From the NCBI RefSeq assembly GCF_003573695.1, contig NC_039363.1, positions 152,180,826 through 152,244,825 of the forward strand: a stretch of DNA of 64,000 nucleotides, given 5' to 3'. The translations under genes and the position numbers were made by a program. Shown in pieces: positions 46,951 through 58,485 of the stretch (position 1 is the first letter of the stretch; each line of letters begins with the position of its first letter). Source of the DNA: Papaver somniferum (taxonomy: Eukaryota > Streptophyta > Magnoliopsida > Ranunculales > Papaveraceae). A model generated the notes under the pieces. That model saw only the letters and a program-made list of their open reading frames with translations. It did not search any database and had not been told where the DNA came from.

Positions 46951-49338
46951 TGTTAGAGCATTGCTAGGTGGAACTCACATGCGTTGCTATCTCAAGCATG
47001 TTTGCCAATGTTAGTGATAAAAACTCTAAGTCTTTATAGTCTATTATACCTAAGTCTCGGAATAGGATAGAAAGTGTAGTTGAGCTCAAGGACTTCATGG
47101 CGATTCATCATACAAGTAGAAGAACTACTCAAGGAAGCGGTGGAACTTCTCGACAAAAAGTTATGTGAAGACTTGAACTTATCTATCACTCAAAAGTCTA
47201 TCTACTCCATCTCCTACTCTTTGAGACAAGAAATCGTATGCTATATATATATAGACTTGGATTATACACATTTGGTATTTCGAGCCGAGTATACCTCGCA
47301 TATCTATATCTCGAACTATGTGTTTGTAAGCTTTTCACTTCAATCAAGTTTATCTTTATCATGTGTCGAAAGTCATGTTATGTTTTAATCATCTTGAAAA
47401 TTGCTTTGACAAGAAATGGTGTAACAACTATATAACGTCCTCTAAGAATATTTCAATGATTGAAATGAGAGTTTAGATTACATAACCAATGGTGGACATA
47501 AGTATTGTTGTGGAAACACATTTATGTATAAGTCCTATTCCTTGAACCAAAGTTTGCGAACTTTGTTGATCAAGAGAACCGGAAGAATGGCGTGAGCCAA
47601 GTCCGTGAACCCAGTCCACGAACTGCCGAAGTTCTCAAAACCGAGGATTTCTGCTAGAGTTTGTAAACTTTACCCGGTAACTTAAGTCCGCGAACCTAAT
47701 CTACGAATTTGAGAAGGTTATATATCTGAAAATGATTTCTGAACTTAAACTTAAAAAGACTAAGGAATGCAGTTTCCACACCGTGGATATAAAAGTTCAT
47801 GAACCGATTCGAGTGAATCAAAACATCTTTGCTTCAATTGTGTCCTGTGTAGTACATAAGATTTTCTTGCAATGGAACAACTCTCTAACTAGTTCATTTG
47901 AAGTCATTTGAACTAGTTATGGTGAAGAATAACATGGTTGATATGAAATGTTCATATGGCTAACAATTTGGTTAAGTATTGTTAAACCAACAAGTGCATA
48001 CGTTTGGATACGGTTAACAAACCTAGAAGCATGCATTGTCAAGTCTGTGTAACAAGCTAAGTTTTCGATCTAACGATTGAGAAATATTAGCTTGAATCTA
48101 AATCAGGTTTTCATCTAACGGTGAATATTGAATGCTTTGTTACTAAGCTAACATTGATTGCAAACCCTGATTTGAAAAACTATATAAAGGAGACATCTAG
48201 TATTGTGCAAAACTAATTCCCACACCTTATATGTGATACTAGTTTGCATACTAGGGTCGATTCTCCTTTAACATTTGGTTTTCTCCTTCTAAAACCAGGT
48301 TAACGACTTAAATACTTCATTGGGATTGTGAAGCCATACCGATACTACTTTTACCGTAGTAGTGTGATCTGATATTGCATCTTATATCGTACGAGTACAA
48401 TCATATTGATTGGATTGAGATTGATATCTCCGATACGCAAGATATAAAAATTAATCACAAACATTTTCGTCTCATTGTTTGTGATTCCACAACATCTTGT
48501 TTCGCTACCATACGGTTAAGATTGTTGTGAGGTGATTGATAACTCTAGGCTATTCTTCGGGAATATAAGACCGTATTATCAATTGGTTTCTGTTATTATC
48601 AATTGGTTCCTGTTCACCTTGATTATTATCAAAAGACGGAACAAAACCTTTAGGGTTTATCTGTGGGAGACAAATTGATCCTTTGATAGACTTGTCTGTG
48701 TGAGACAGGTTTTTTTATTGTCAAAGCCTGTGATTTTGGGTCGTAACAACTCTTAGTTGTGGGTGAGATCAGCTAAGGGAATCAAGTGCACAATATCCTG
48801 CTGGGATCAGAGGCGTATGAGCATAACTGTACCTTGGATCAGTGGGAGATTGATTGGGGTTCAACTACAGTCCAGTACGAAGTTAGCTTGGAGTAGGCTA
48901 GTGTCTGTAGCGGCTTAATACAGTGTGTGTTCAATCTGGACTAGGTCCCGGGGGTTTTCTACATTTGCGGTTTCCTCGTTAACAAAATTTCTGGTGTCTG
49001 TGTTATTTCAATTTCCGCATTATATTGTTTTATCTTTATAATTGAAATAATATAGGTTGTGCGTTAGATCATCAATTAGAGTAATCCAACCTTTGGTTGT
49101 TGATTGTCATTGATTGATCCTTGGATATTGGTCTTTGGTACCATCCAAGTTATTCCTTGTATTTGATTAGAACTCGCAGTTCCTGCTTGAGTAAATAAAA
49201 TCAAGAGAGAGATATAAACTCGTTGATATACTTTTAATTGATTGAGTCTTGTTGATTCTCTTAAAAGCATATTCGAGTTTGTCCATACAGATTGCTAAGC
49301 GAAATATTGGGTGGTGTTATTAGACCCCCCGTTTTTCA
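46951..49338 (+). mobile_element. 5' LTR of the complete Sirevirus-like element
   Basis: TGTTAGAGCATTGC to CCCCCCGTTTTTCA, 2388 bases. TATA box TATATAAAGG is at 48181-48190, so U3 is about 1.25 kb. It differs from the 3' LTR at about a dozen positions in the first 160 bases, so the insertion is not recent. A small local duplication of ATTATCAATTGGTT lies near 48570-48610. Frames inside are incidental. Confidence 0.93.
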
Positions 49339-49340
49339 AT

Positions 49341-49352
49341 TGGTATCAGAGA
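49341..49352 (+). other. Primer binding site, tRNA-iMet type
   Basis: TGGTATCAGAGA, two bases after the LTR end; it differs from the consensus TGGTATCAGAGC in the last base. It confirms plus orientation. Confidence 0.88.
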
Positions 49353-49404
49353 AGGCAAACACGTTCAAGACCTTACAAGTCTGTGTTTGTAGCGATCTGA
49401 CTTT

Positions 49405-50655
49405 ATGGACAGAGGTGATATCTCTATTAACGTACCACCAGTCTTCGATGGCTCAAACTACCCATGGTGGAAAGTTGATATGTGTGCGTTTCTTCAAGCA
49501 CGTGATTTTCGAACCTGGGTACGCGTCGTTAAGGCCTATAATCCTCCGGTAAATACATAAGGCGATGTATCTCTACCTAAGGATGTTGGTAGTTACAGTC
49601 CTGAAGAATCTTTTGCTGCAATGTAAAACTCTGATGGATTGAATGCTATCAGACAGGCCATTACCCAAAATCTTCAGCACTATGTGTCTACTTGCACTAA
49701 TTCTAGAGATGTCTGGGATATCTTAGAAATTGTATTTGAAGATAATAGATACGTTTCTAAGAAGCATGCCATCGATGGAGGAAATAACCTCAACACCCTC
49801 CCCAAAAATGCTTCTTCTGAAAAGGTAAAAATTCTTGATCAAACTTCTTCTCAAACCATTGCCTTCAATGCCGTTTCCGACACAAGTAAAACCTCTAACT
49901 TGTCTTGGGCTGATGAGTGATTCTCAAATGGTGAATGGTTCGATAAACCATTATTAACATAAAGGATCAATGAATTTGTAAAGAGAAGCATCAGATGTGA
50001 TAAACATTCACTATTAGCTCTTGCTGCTAATGATTTTACGAAATAAAGATCCTTATGTGTCAACGTTTTGAATACGTTTGATGGATATGATGAACCCTCG
50101 GTTCATGCAGAAGAAACATCCACAGACTCAAAATCTGATTCAGAAATTGAGTCTGACACAGAGATCTTTGAATTCATGAATAAAGAGGTTCTTCAAGAAA
50201 ATCTTCAATTAAAGGCTTCATTGAAGAGACTAGAATCATTAATCCAGGTGAAAGATCTTGAGATAGACTATCTTAATGATAAACTCACCAGAACCATTGC
50301 TCTGAAGGAAAAAGAGACTAATACTCTCAAGGATGATCTACAAAGATTATCAGGAAGCTCTGACAAAATCTCAGCAATGCTATTTGTTCAGAAATCCTTT
50401 GGAAATACAAATGGTTTAGGATTTAAAAGTAAGACTGCATACATTTTCAACCCCATTTTTTCTACTTGTCGTAGAAAAATAAAGGTCGGCAGTTGTGATA
50501 AACAGAAGGAACTTCAACAAGACAAAGGATCCTTGATTTGTTCGTTTTGTGGAAATGCAAATCATGTTCAAAGCAAGTGTTTGAGATTCAAGAGGAACAA
50601 AAAAAGAATTTCCAAACTGCATAGGAACCTGCAAAACATGAATCTGGAAAATTAA
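49405..50655 (+). pseudogene. Sirevirus-like gag, internally deleted and broken
   Basis: Capsid/nucleocapsid gene. The Met at 49405 (MDRGDISINVPPVFDG) is 66 bases past the LTR, matching the layout at 2562. One frame runs to TAA 50653-50655 with in-frame stops near 49558, 49624, 49918, 49960 and 50044. The UBN2-like part shows SNYPWWK, RDFRTWVRVVKAYNPP and SRDVWDILE. After VFEDN it jumps straight to RYVSKKHAI: compared with the minus-strand gag, about 58 codons are lost without a frame change. The first zinc knuckle is missing. An acidic stretch, a coiled coil (LQLKASLKRLESLIQVKDLE) and the second knuckle CSFCGNANHVQSKC remain. Not translatable as one protein. Confidence 0.85.
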
Positions 50656-50969
50656 CATGGATCTCAGAAAACTAGTTCTTCCATAATCAGAAGAGGTAGA
50701 AAATCTGTTTGTACAACAAACCTTGCTAAACCACTATGTGGTAAGCAAGGGGAGCGTTTGGATCACAACGTCTCTATCTAACCCCATAGACGTTCGCATC
50801 CTCATATTTAACTTGAGAAAATGGGATTTTGCGTCTTTTTGGCTCAAGTAGTATTTTCTTGGTTAAAAAGTTTTGTTTAACTGTATAAATAATGAACTAC
50901 AAAAGTCTTGTTGTCTAGGGTTTTAGTCGTTCGTAAACGTTGTGTTATTTCTCAAAGGAATATTGTTTC

Positions 50970-51395
50970 ATGGCTCCTGTAACTAGAAGCAGCACAAGCA
51001 GGGATGCAGTTGAAGAAGCTAACGTACGTCGGTGTATAAAAATTTCCTCCACAAAGGTGAAGAAACTGAAGGTTGCAATTAATGGTAAAGGTCCTTCCTC
51101 AAACTGGTTCTTGTCCTTTTATCAAAGTGATGTTAACTTCAGAAACCTGGTAAAAGAATTCATCAGAAAAAGAAACAATTTAAAATATCAAATAGCTTCG
51201 TCTTTGGAAGAACTAATTCACTATGAACGAATGTTGTTTCTTACAACGAAAGTACGTAAACTGAAAAGAGAACTCACTAAGTTGACAGTTATTTCCAAAG
51301 AGTTGGAGGAATTGAATGATCCCACTATCAATGGGTTTTTTAAAAACGAGAAGGAATTCTCTGAAGAGGTCCTGGGAAAGCTTCATGTTGCCTAG
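50970..51395 (+). CDS. Small coiled-coil ORF of the Sirevirus-like element, unknown function
   Basis: An intact 141-codon frame from the Met at 50970 (MAPVTRSSTSRDAVEEANVR) to TAG. It is the only unbroken frame in the element. It has a Ser/Arg-rich basic N-terminus, a middle with SSNWFLSFYQSD, and a C-terminal heptad-like helix (LEELIHYERMLFL, KVRKLKRELTKLT). No signal peptide, membrane span, protease, integrase or RT motif is visible. It sits where pol or the env-like ORF of Sireviruses would lie, about 310 bases after gag. It could be the N-terminal remnant of an env-like ORF or a lineage-specific protein. Confidence 0.6.
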   Translation: MAPVTRSSTSRDAVEEANVRRCIKISSTKVKKLKVAINGKGPSSNWFLSFYQSDVNFRNLVKEFIRKRNNLKYQIASSLEELIHYERMLFLTTKVRKLKRELTKLTVISKELEELNDPTINGFFKNEKEFSEEVLGKLHVA

Positions 51396-53018
51396 TATGT
51401 ATTCTTTTTAGCTTAGTTGGAAGAATAACTAGTGCTTGAATAGGAATGATTGTGACTACACATAGTTATTACGTTTCATCTTCTTGTTTTGTTTTTAGGT
51501 TTATTTGGTATTAAATTCTAAAAATATTTGGAGGATGATGTTTTTGCAGTATTAATCTTTGTGATTTGATATATTGCAATTTTGGGATATTGGTGTTTAC
51601 GTCCGTGAACTATGTTTGTCCCATACTCTGTCAAAAGTAAATTCGTTTGTGATCGGTATTCATATACTGGTAAAAGAATGAATAGACTTTTGACAAATAC
51701 AAAAGTTAAGCCTATATTGTCAAATATTTGATGGAAGATAGGTTAAAATCTTTTGTTTTCAAGGATTATGTCTATTAATATCGTTATGCAAATAGTCATT
51801 GAAGATAGAATGAATCCTTGTGTATTCTGCAGTATTGATCATCCCTGATCCATAATTTTATGTATTACTGTGAGGCTCCGTAATGCATGTTATGTTGAGC
51901 ACTATACAACCAAGTTGATTTATTATCTTAGTTGGTGTCCGTGAGATATGTTATGTCGAGCATATTGAACTAAATTAATCATCTTGTTTGGTTATTAAGT
52001 TATTGCTACGTAAGTTTTCTTATGTCGAGCAAAACTAATGACAATTAAATTGATTACTTTTGTAATTAGTTTGGTTGTGTATTCCAATTAGATTAATTAT
52101 GGGTTCTCTTGTAATTAATCTAGTTGAGTATTTTCTTGTCTCCATAAGTTCTCTTATGTTGAGCATAATCAATTAAATTGATCACATCTTGTGTTTAATT
52201 TGATTGCGTATTCCGGTTAAATTAATCATGGGTTTACTTGTGATTAATTTGATTGAGTTTTTTGGATATAAAAAATCATTCTCATGGTTTTTTGTGTCCA
52301 ATAAAATCCTTCTTTTCTTTTGAAATTAAGGTCGCTCTTGTTGTTCTTTCGGGAATGACATCAAATAGGGGAGAGTTATTTTGAACTTGTGCTTAATGGT
52401 AATATCTTGAGGGGAGTGCGGCTGTGGAATATTAGAGGGGTTATCTTGTATCTTTAAACTCCTTGATGAATGCATTTAGCTTCGGATTTATGATTGCATC
52501 TAAATTAGTTGGTGTGTATTTTTCTTTTAGTCATGAAATGTCTCTTTCGGAAATTTCATTATGATCCCGTTCTTGTACCTTTGCCAATTTTATTGACAAA
52601 AATGGGGAGAATTAATATGTAGTTCATACTACAAATACATATGGTTTTCGGATAATTATATAAGGGGGAGTCGTTTCCATGTGAGATGGAGTATTGACTA
52701 AGGGGGAGTGATACATATCACCAGAGTATTATTGTTGAAGTTGTGATACAATTGAACTTTGACGATGTGTAATAATACTATGACACTGTATAACAATGAT
52801 CGAGAACTACGTTATCTCATTGTTATAGCTACGGATCTTCAACAATGGTGATGCTAAACTTACAACCTTTGGGACCATTGGAGTACTTGGAAGTGACGAA
52901 GATTTCGAGGACTGTTGAAGATTAGACATGTGGAATAGGAGCTACTAAAGTATCTTTATCTTTTTTGTATTTCATATGTATTGATAGTTTTGTCACTAAA
53001 TTTGACAAAGGGGAAGAT
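51396..53018 (+). mobile_element. Non-coding 3' internal region with repeats and several polypurine tracts
   Basis: No frame of note. From about 51870 to 52260 there are roughly four diverged ~110-base repeats marked by TTATGTYGAGCA and TTGATTA/AATTAAT stretches. Between 52367 and 52710 there are five polypurine-like motifs: AGGGGAGAG at 52367, GAGGGGAGTG near 52409, ATGGGGAGA at 52612, AAGGGGGAG at 52672, and AAGGGGGAGTG near 52700. The functional tract AAAGGGGAAGA ends just before the LTR at 53019. Repeated polypurine tracts before the 3' LTR are a known Sirevirus trait. Confidence 0.75.
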
Positions 53019-55390
53019 TGTTAGATCATTGCTCGGTCGAACTCGCATGCGTTGCTATCTCAAGCATGTTTTTCAATGTTAGTGATCAAAACTATAAGTC
53101 TTCATTTCTAGTCTATTATAGCTAAGTCTCAGACTAGGATAGAAAGTGTAGTTGAGCTCAAGGACTTCATGGAGATTCATCATACAAGTAGAAGAACTAC
53201 TCAAGGAACCGGTGGAGCTTCTCGACAAAAAGGTATGTGAAGACTTGAACTTATCTATCACTCAAAAATCTATCTACTATATCTCTTACTATTTGAGACA
53301 AGAAGTCGTATGCTACATATATAGACTTGGATTATACACATTTGGTATTTTGAGTCGAGTATACCTCGCCTATCTATATCTCGAAATATGTGTTGGTAAG
53401 CTTTTCGCTTCAATCACGTTTATCTTTACCATGTGACGAAAGTCATGTTATGTTTCAATCATCTTGAAAATTGCTTTGACGAGAAATGGTGTAACAACTA
53501 TATAACGTCCTCTAAGAATGTTTCAATGATTGAAATGAGAGTTTAGATTACATAACCAATGGTGGACATAAGCATTGTTGTGGAAAAACATTTATGTATA
53601 AGTCCTATTCCTTGAACCAAAGTTTGAGAACTTTGTTGATCAAGAGAACCGGAAGAATGGCGTGAGCCAAGTCCGCGAACCCAGTCCGCGAACTGCCGAG
53701 GTTCTCAAACCCGAGAATTTCTGCTGGAGTTTGTATACTCTACCCGGTAAATTAAGTCCGCGAACCTAGTTTGCGAACTTGAGAAGGTTATATATCTGAA
53801 GATGATTTCTGAACTTAAACTTAAAAAGACTAAGGAATGCAGTTTGCAAACCGTGGCTATAAAAGTTCATGAAACGGTTCGAGTGAATCAAATAATCTTT
53901 GCTTCAATTGTGTCTTGTGTAGTACATAAAATTTCCTTGCAATTGAACAACTATCTAACTAGTTCATTTGAAATCATTTGAACTAGTTATGGTGAAGAAG
54001 AACATGGTTGATATGAAATGCTCATATGGATAACAATTTAAATAACTATTGTTAAACCAACAAGTGCATACGTTTGGGTACGGTTAACAAACCTATAAGC
54101 GTGCATTGTCAAGTGTGTGTAACAAGCTAAGTTTTTGATCTAACGGTTGAGAAATATTATCTTGAATCTAAATCATATTTTCATCTAACGGTGAATATTG
54201 AATGCTTTGTTACTAAGCTAACATTGATAGCAAACCCTGATTTGAAAGACTATATAAAGAAGACATCTAGTATTGTGCTAAACTAATCCCCACACCTTAC
54301 GTGTGATACTAGTTTGCATACTAGATTCGATTCTCCTTTAACCTTTCGTTTTCTTCTTTTAAAACCAGGTTAACGACTTAAATACTTTATTGGGATTGTG
54401 AAGCCATGCCGATACTACTTTTATCGCAGTTGTGTGATCTGATATTGCATCTTCTATCGTACGAGTACAATCAGATTGATTGGCTTGAGATTGATATATC
54501 CGATACGCAAGATATAAAAAGTAATCACAAACATCTTCGTCTCATTGTTTGTGATTCCACAACATCTTGTTTCGCTACCATACGATTAAGATTGTTGTGA
54601 GGTGATTGATAACTCTAGGCGGTTCTTCGGGAATATAAGACCGAATTATCAATTGGTTCCCGTTCACCTTGATTACTGTCAAAAGACGGAACAAAACCTT
54701 TCGGGTTTATCTGTGGGAGACAGATTGATCCTTTGATAGACTTGTTTGTGTGAGACAGATTTGTTTATTGTCAAAACCTGCGATTTTGGGTCGTAGCAAC
54801 TCTTAGTTGTGGGTGAGATCAGCTAAGGGAATCAAGTGCGCAGTATCCTGCTGGGATCAGATGTGTAGGAGCATAACTATACCTTGGATCAGTGGGAGAT
54901 TGATTGGGGTTCAACTACAGTCCAGTCTGAAGTTATCTTGGAGTAGGCTAGTGTCTGTAACGGCTTAATACAGTGTGTGTTCAATCTGGACTAGGTCCCG
55001 GGGTTTTTCTGCATTTGCGGTTTCCTCGTTAACAAAATATATGGTGTCTGTGTTATTTCAATTTCCGCATTATATTGTTTTATCTTTATAATTGAAATAA
55101 TTCAGGTTGTGTGTTAGATCATCAATTAGAGTAATCCAACCTTTGGTTGTTGATTTTCATTGATTGATCTTTGGATATTGGTCTTTGGTACCATCCAAGT
55201 TATTCCTTGTATTTGATTAGAACTCGCAGTTTCTGCTTGAGTAAATTATATCAAGAGAGAGATATAAACTCGTTCATATACTTTTAATTGATTGAGTCTT
55301 GTTGATTCTCTTAAAAGTATATTCGAGTTTGTCCATATACAGATTGCTAAGCGAAATGTTGGGTGGTGTTGTTAGACCCCCGCTTTTTCA
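53019..55390 (+). mobile_element. 3' LTR of the complete Sirevirus-like element
   Basis: TGTTAGATCATTGCTCGG to CCCCCGCTTTTTCA, 2372 bases, matching 46951-49338. TATA box TATATAAAG is at 54251-54259. U3 contains several GTCCGCGAAC/GTTTGCGAAC motifs at 53617-53784. The right flank is the TGTAT target copy at 55391-55395. Confidence 0.93.
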
Positions 55391-55395
55391 TGTAT

Positions 55396-55687
55396 AAGTC
55401 TATATAGCAATACGACTTTTATCTCACGATAGGAGATAGAGTATATAGACTTTTGAGTGATAGATAAGTTCAAGTTTCCACATACCTTTTAGTCTATGAA
55501 GTTCCACCAGTTCCTTGAGTAGTTCTTCGTCTTCGTATAATGAACGTCGTGGAGTCTAGGGCTCAACTACACTTTCTATCCTAGTCTGAGACTTAGCTAT
55601 TAGTATACTAGAAATCAAGACTTATAGTTTTGGCAAACAAGCTTGAGATAGCAACGCTTGCGAGTTCGACCAAGCAGTGATCTAACA
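55396..55687 (-). repeat. Right part of the LTR palindrome, minus-strand LTR 5' end
   Basis: Its reverse complement starts TGTTAGATCACTGCTTGGTC and matches the first ~290 bases of the family LTR. The remaining ~75 bases of this arm are at 46875-46950, on the other side of the inserted element. Together they mirror 46445-46825. Confidence 0.88.
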
Positions 55688-57032
55688 GTAACAAAACTCA
55701 GTCCTGCTACTTAGGTATGCGTACCCGTTTGCATACTTGAGTAGGTTATGTTATAAAATCGGTTTGTTCATGAACTAATACATTTATATAATAAGGAATG
55801 CAATCTTTTGCAAACCATGGCTATAATTTTCATGAAATGATTCGAGTGAATCAAAATCGATTTTGCTTCAATTGTATCTTGTATACTTATATGATAATAT
55901 AAACAATTGAACAACTTTCTAACTAGTTTCATTTGAGTCATTTGAACTAGTTATGATAAAGATGAATAAGGTTGATATGAAAGTTCTCATATGGCTAAAC
56001 ATTGGTTAACTATTGTTGAACCAACTAAGTGTACATGTTTAGGTACGGTTACCTTTATCTACATGATGGTACATTTCATTTGTAAATAACAAGCTAAGTT
56101 CGATCTAACGATTAAAGATATTAGCTTGAATCTAATCAGGTTTTCATCTAACGGTGAATATTGAATGCTTTGTTACCAAGGTAACAATGATTGCAAACCC
56201 TGATTTGAAGACTATGTAATGGAGAACTCTAGCAACTGGGAAACCTAATCCTCACACCTCCTGTGTGATACTAGTTGCGACTAGAGTCGATTCTCCTTTA
56301 ACCTTAGGTTTTTTACGAAACCTTGTAGGTTAACGACTTGAAGACTTCATTGGGATTGTGAAGCCAGACCCAACTATTTTCTCTGTAGTTGCGTGTTCTG
56401 ATCTTGTTGTTTTCTATCGTGATTGAGTACTATCTTATTTAAGATTTGCTCGAGATTTATTCTCCGATAGGCAAGATTGAAAAGTAGTCACAAACATCTT
56501 CGTCTCATCGTTTGTGATTCTACAATATCTTTTTCGTTAATCGATTAATATTATTTTGAGGTGATTGATAATACTAGGTTGTTCTCCAGGAATATAAGTC
56601 TGGTTTATCAATTGGTTCCTGTTCACCTTAATTTATCAAAATACGGAACTAAACTCATAGGTATATCTGTGGGAGATAGATTTATCTATACAATAGACTT
56701 TTCTTTGTGAGACAAATTTGTTTATCAAGTCTTCGACATTAGAGCGTAGCAACTCTTAGTTGTGGGTGAGATCAGCTAAGGGAATCAAGTGCTCAGAATC
56801 CGGCGTGGTTCAAGTGGCGTAAGGAACACAATTGTACCTTGATCAGTGTGAAATTGGTTAGGGCTCAACTACATTACACTCTGAAGTTAAATTGGAGTAG
56901 GCTAGTGTCTGTAACGTATTAATACAGTGTGGCGTTCAAATCTGGACTAGGTCCCGGGGTTTTTCTGCATTTGCAGTTTCCTCGTTAACAAATTTCTAGT
57001 GTCTGTGTTATTTCTTTTCCGCATTATATTTT
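55688..57032 (+). mobile_element. LTR fragment, divergent member of the family, both ends cut
   Basis: From about 55730 it follows the family LTR (CTAGTTTCATTTGAGTCATTTG, TAACGGTGAATATTGAATGC, CCCGGGGTTTTTCTGC) and stops at CCGCATTATATTTTG. It lacks the LTR start and the last ~300 bases. It joins directly to another fragment at 57033 that begins again in the middle of the LTR. Confidence 0.7.
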
Positions 57033-58484
57033 GAAAAACTCTCTAACTAGTTCATTTGAGTCATTTGAACTAGTTATGGTGAAGAAGAATATGGTTGATA
57101 TGAAAGTGATCATATGGCTAACCGTTTGGTTAACTATTGTTGAACCAACTAATGTACAAGTTTGGGTACAGTTACACAAACCTAGAAACGTGCATTTCAT
57201 TTGTGTATAACAAGCTATGTTTTCGATCTAACGGTTGATAAATATTAGCTTGAATCTAATCAGGTTTTCATCTAATGGTGAATATTGAATGCTTTGTTAC
57301 TAAGCTAACATTGATTGCAAACTGATTTGAAAGACTATATGAGGGAGAACTCTAGCAACTGGGAAACCTAATCCCTACACATTCTGTGTGATACTAGTTG
57401 TGCTAAGCTAGAGTCGATTCTCCTGTAACCTCTGGTTTTCTTTTCTCAAACCAGGTTAATGACTTAAAGACTTCATTGGGATTGTGAAGCCAGACCGATA
57501 CTACTTTATCGTAGTTGTGTGATCTGATCTTGTTGTTTCTATCGTACGAGTACAATTGTAATAATTGGCTTGAGATTTCTATCTCCGATAGGAAAGATAA
57601 AAAGTAATCACAAACATCTTCATCTCATCGTTTGTGATTCCACAATATCTTTTTTCGCCGCGTCTATTAAGACTATTGTGAGGTGATTGATAATACTAGG
57701 CTGTTCTTCGGGAATATAAGTCCGGATTATCAATTGGTTCATGTTCACCTTGATTTATCAAAAGACGAAACAAAACTCGTAGGTATATTCGTGGGAGACA
57801 GATTTATCTATTACCAAAGACTTTTTTGTGTGGTACAAATTTGTTTATTAAAGTCTTCGACTTTGGGTCGTAGCAACTCTTAGTTGTAGTGAGATCAGTT
57901 AAGGGAATCAAGTACGTAGTATCTTGCTGGGATCAGAGACGTAGGAGCATAAATGTACCTTGGATCAGTGTGAGATTGGTTGGGGTTCAACTACAGTCCA
58001 GACCGAAGTTAGTTTGGAGTAGGCTAGTGTTTGTGGTGGCTTAATACAGTGTGTGTTCAATCTGGACTAGGTCCCGGGGGTTTTCTGCATTTGCGGTTTC
58101 CTCGTTAACAAAATTCTGGTGTCTGTGTTATTTCTATTTCCGCATTATATTGTTTATCTTAATAATTTAAATATCACAGGTTGTGCATTTTTCAATCTAT
58201 TAGAATATCGGACCATTTGGTTGTTGATTTAAGTTGATTGACACTTGGATATTGGTCTTTGGTACCATCCAAGTTATCTCTCTAGTATTTGATAAAGACT
58301 CGCAGATTTCTGTTTTCTTGAGTATATATCAAATCGAGAGATTGAGATATAAACTTCTTTGATATACTTTTATCTAGATTGAGTCTGACTGTCTAGTTGA
58401 TTCTCTAGCAACGTATATTGGAGTTAGTCCATACAGATTGCTAAGAGAAATATTGGGTGTGGTTGTTATACCCCCGCTTTTTCA
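57033..58484 (+). mobile_element. LTR fragment, 5' truncated
   Basis: Starts at AACTCTCTAACTAGTTCATTTG in mid-LTR and runs to the family terminus CCCCCGCTTTTTCA at 58484. The conserved U5 block is near 58067-58150. No primer site follows, so it is not attached to an internal region. Confidence 0.75.
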
Positions 58485-58485
58485 A

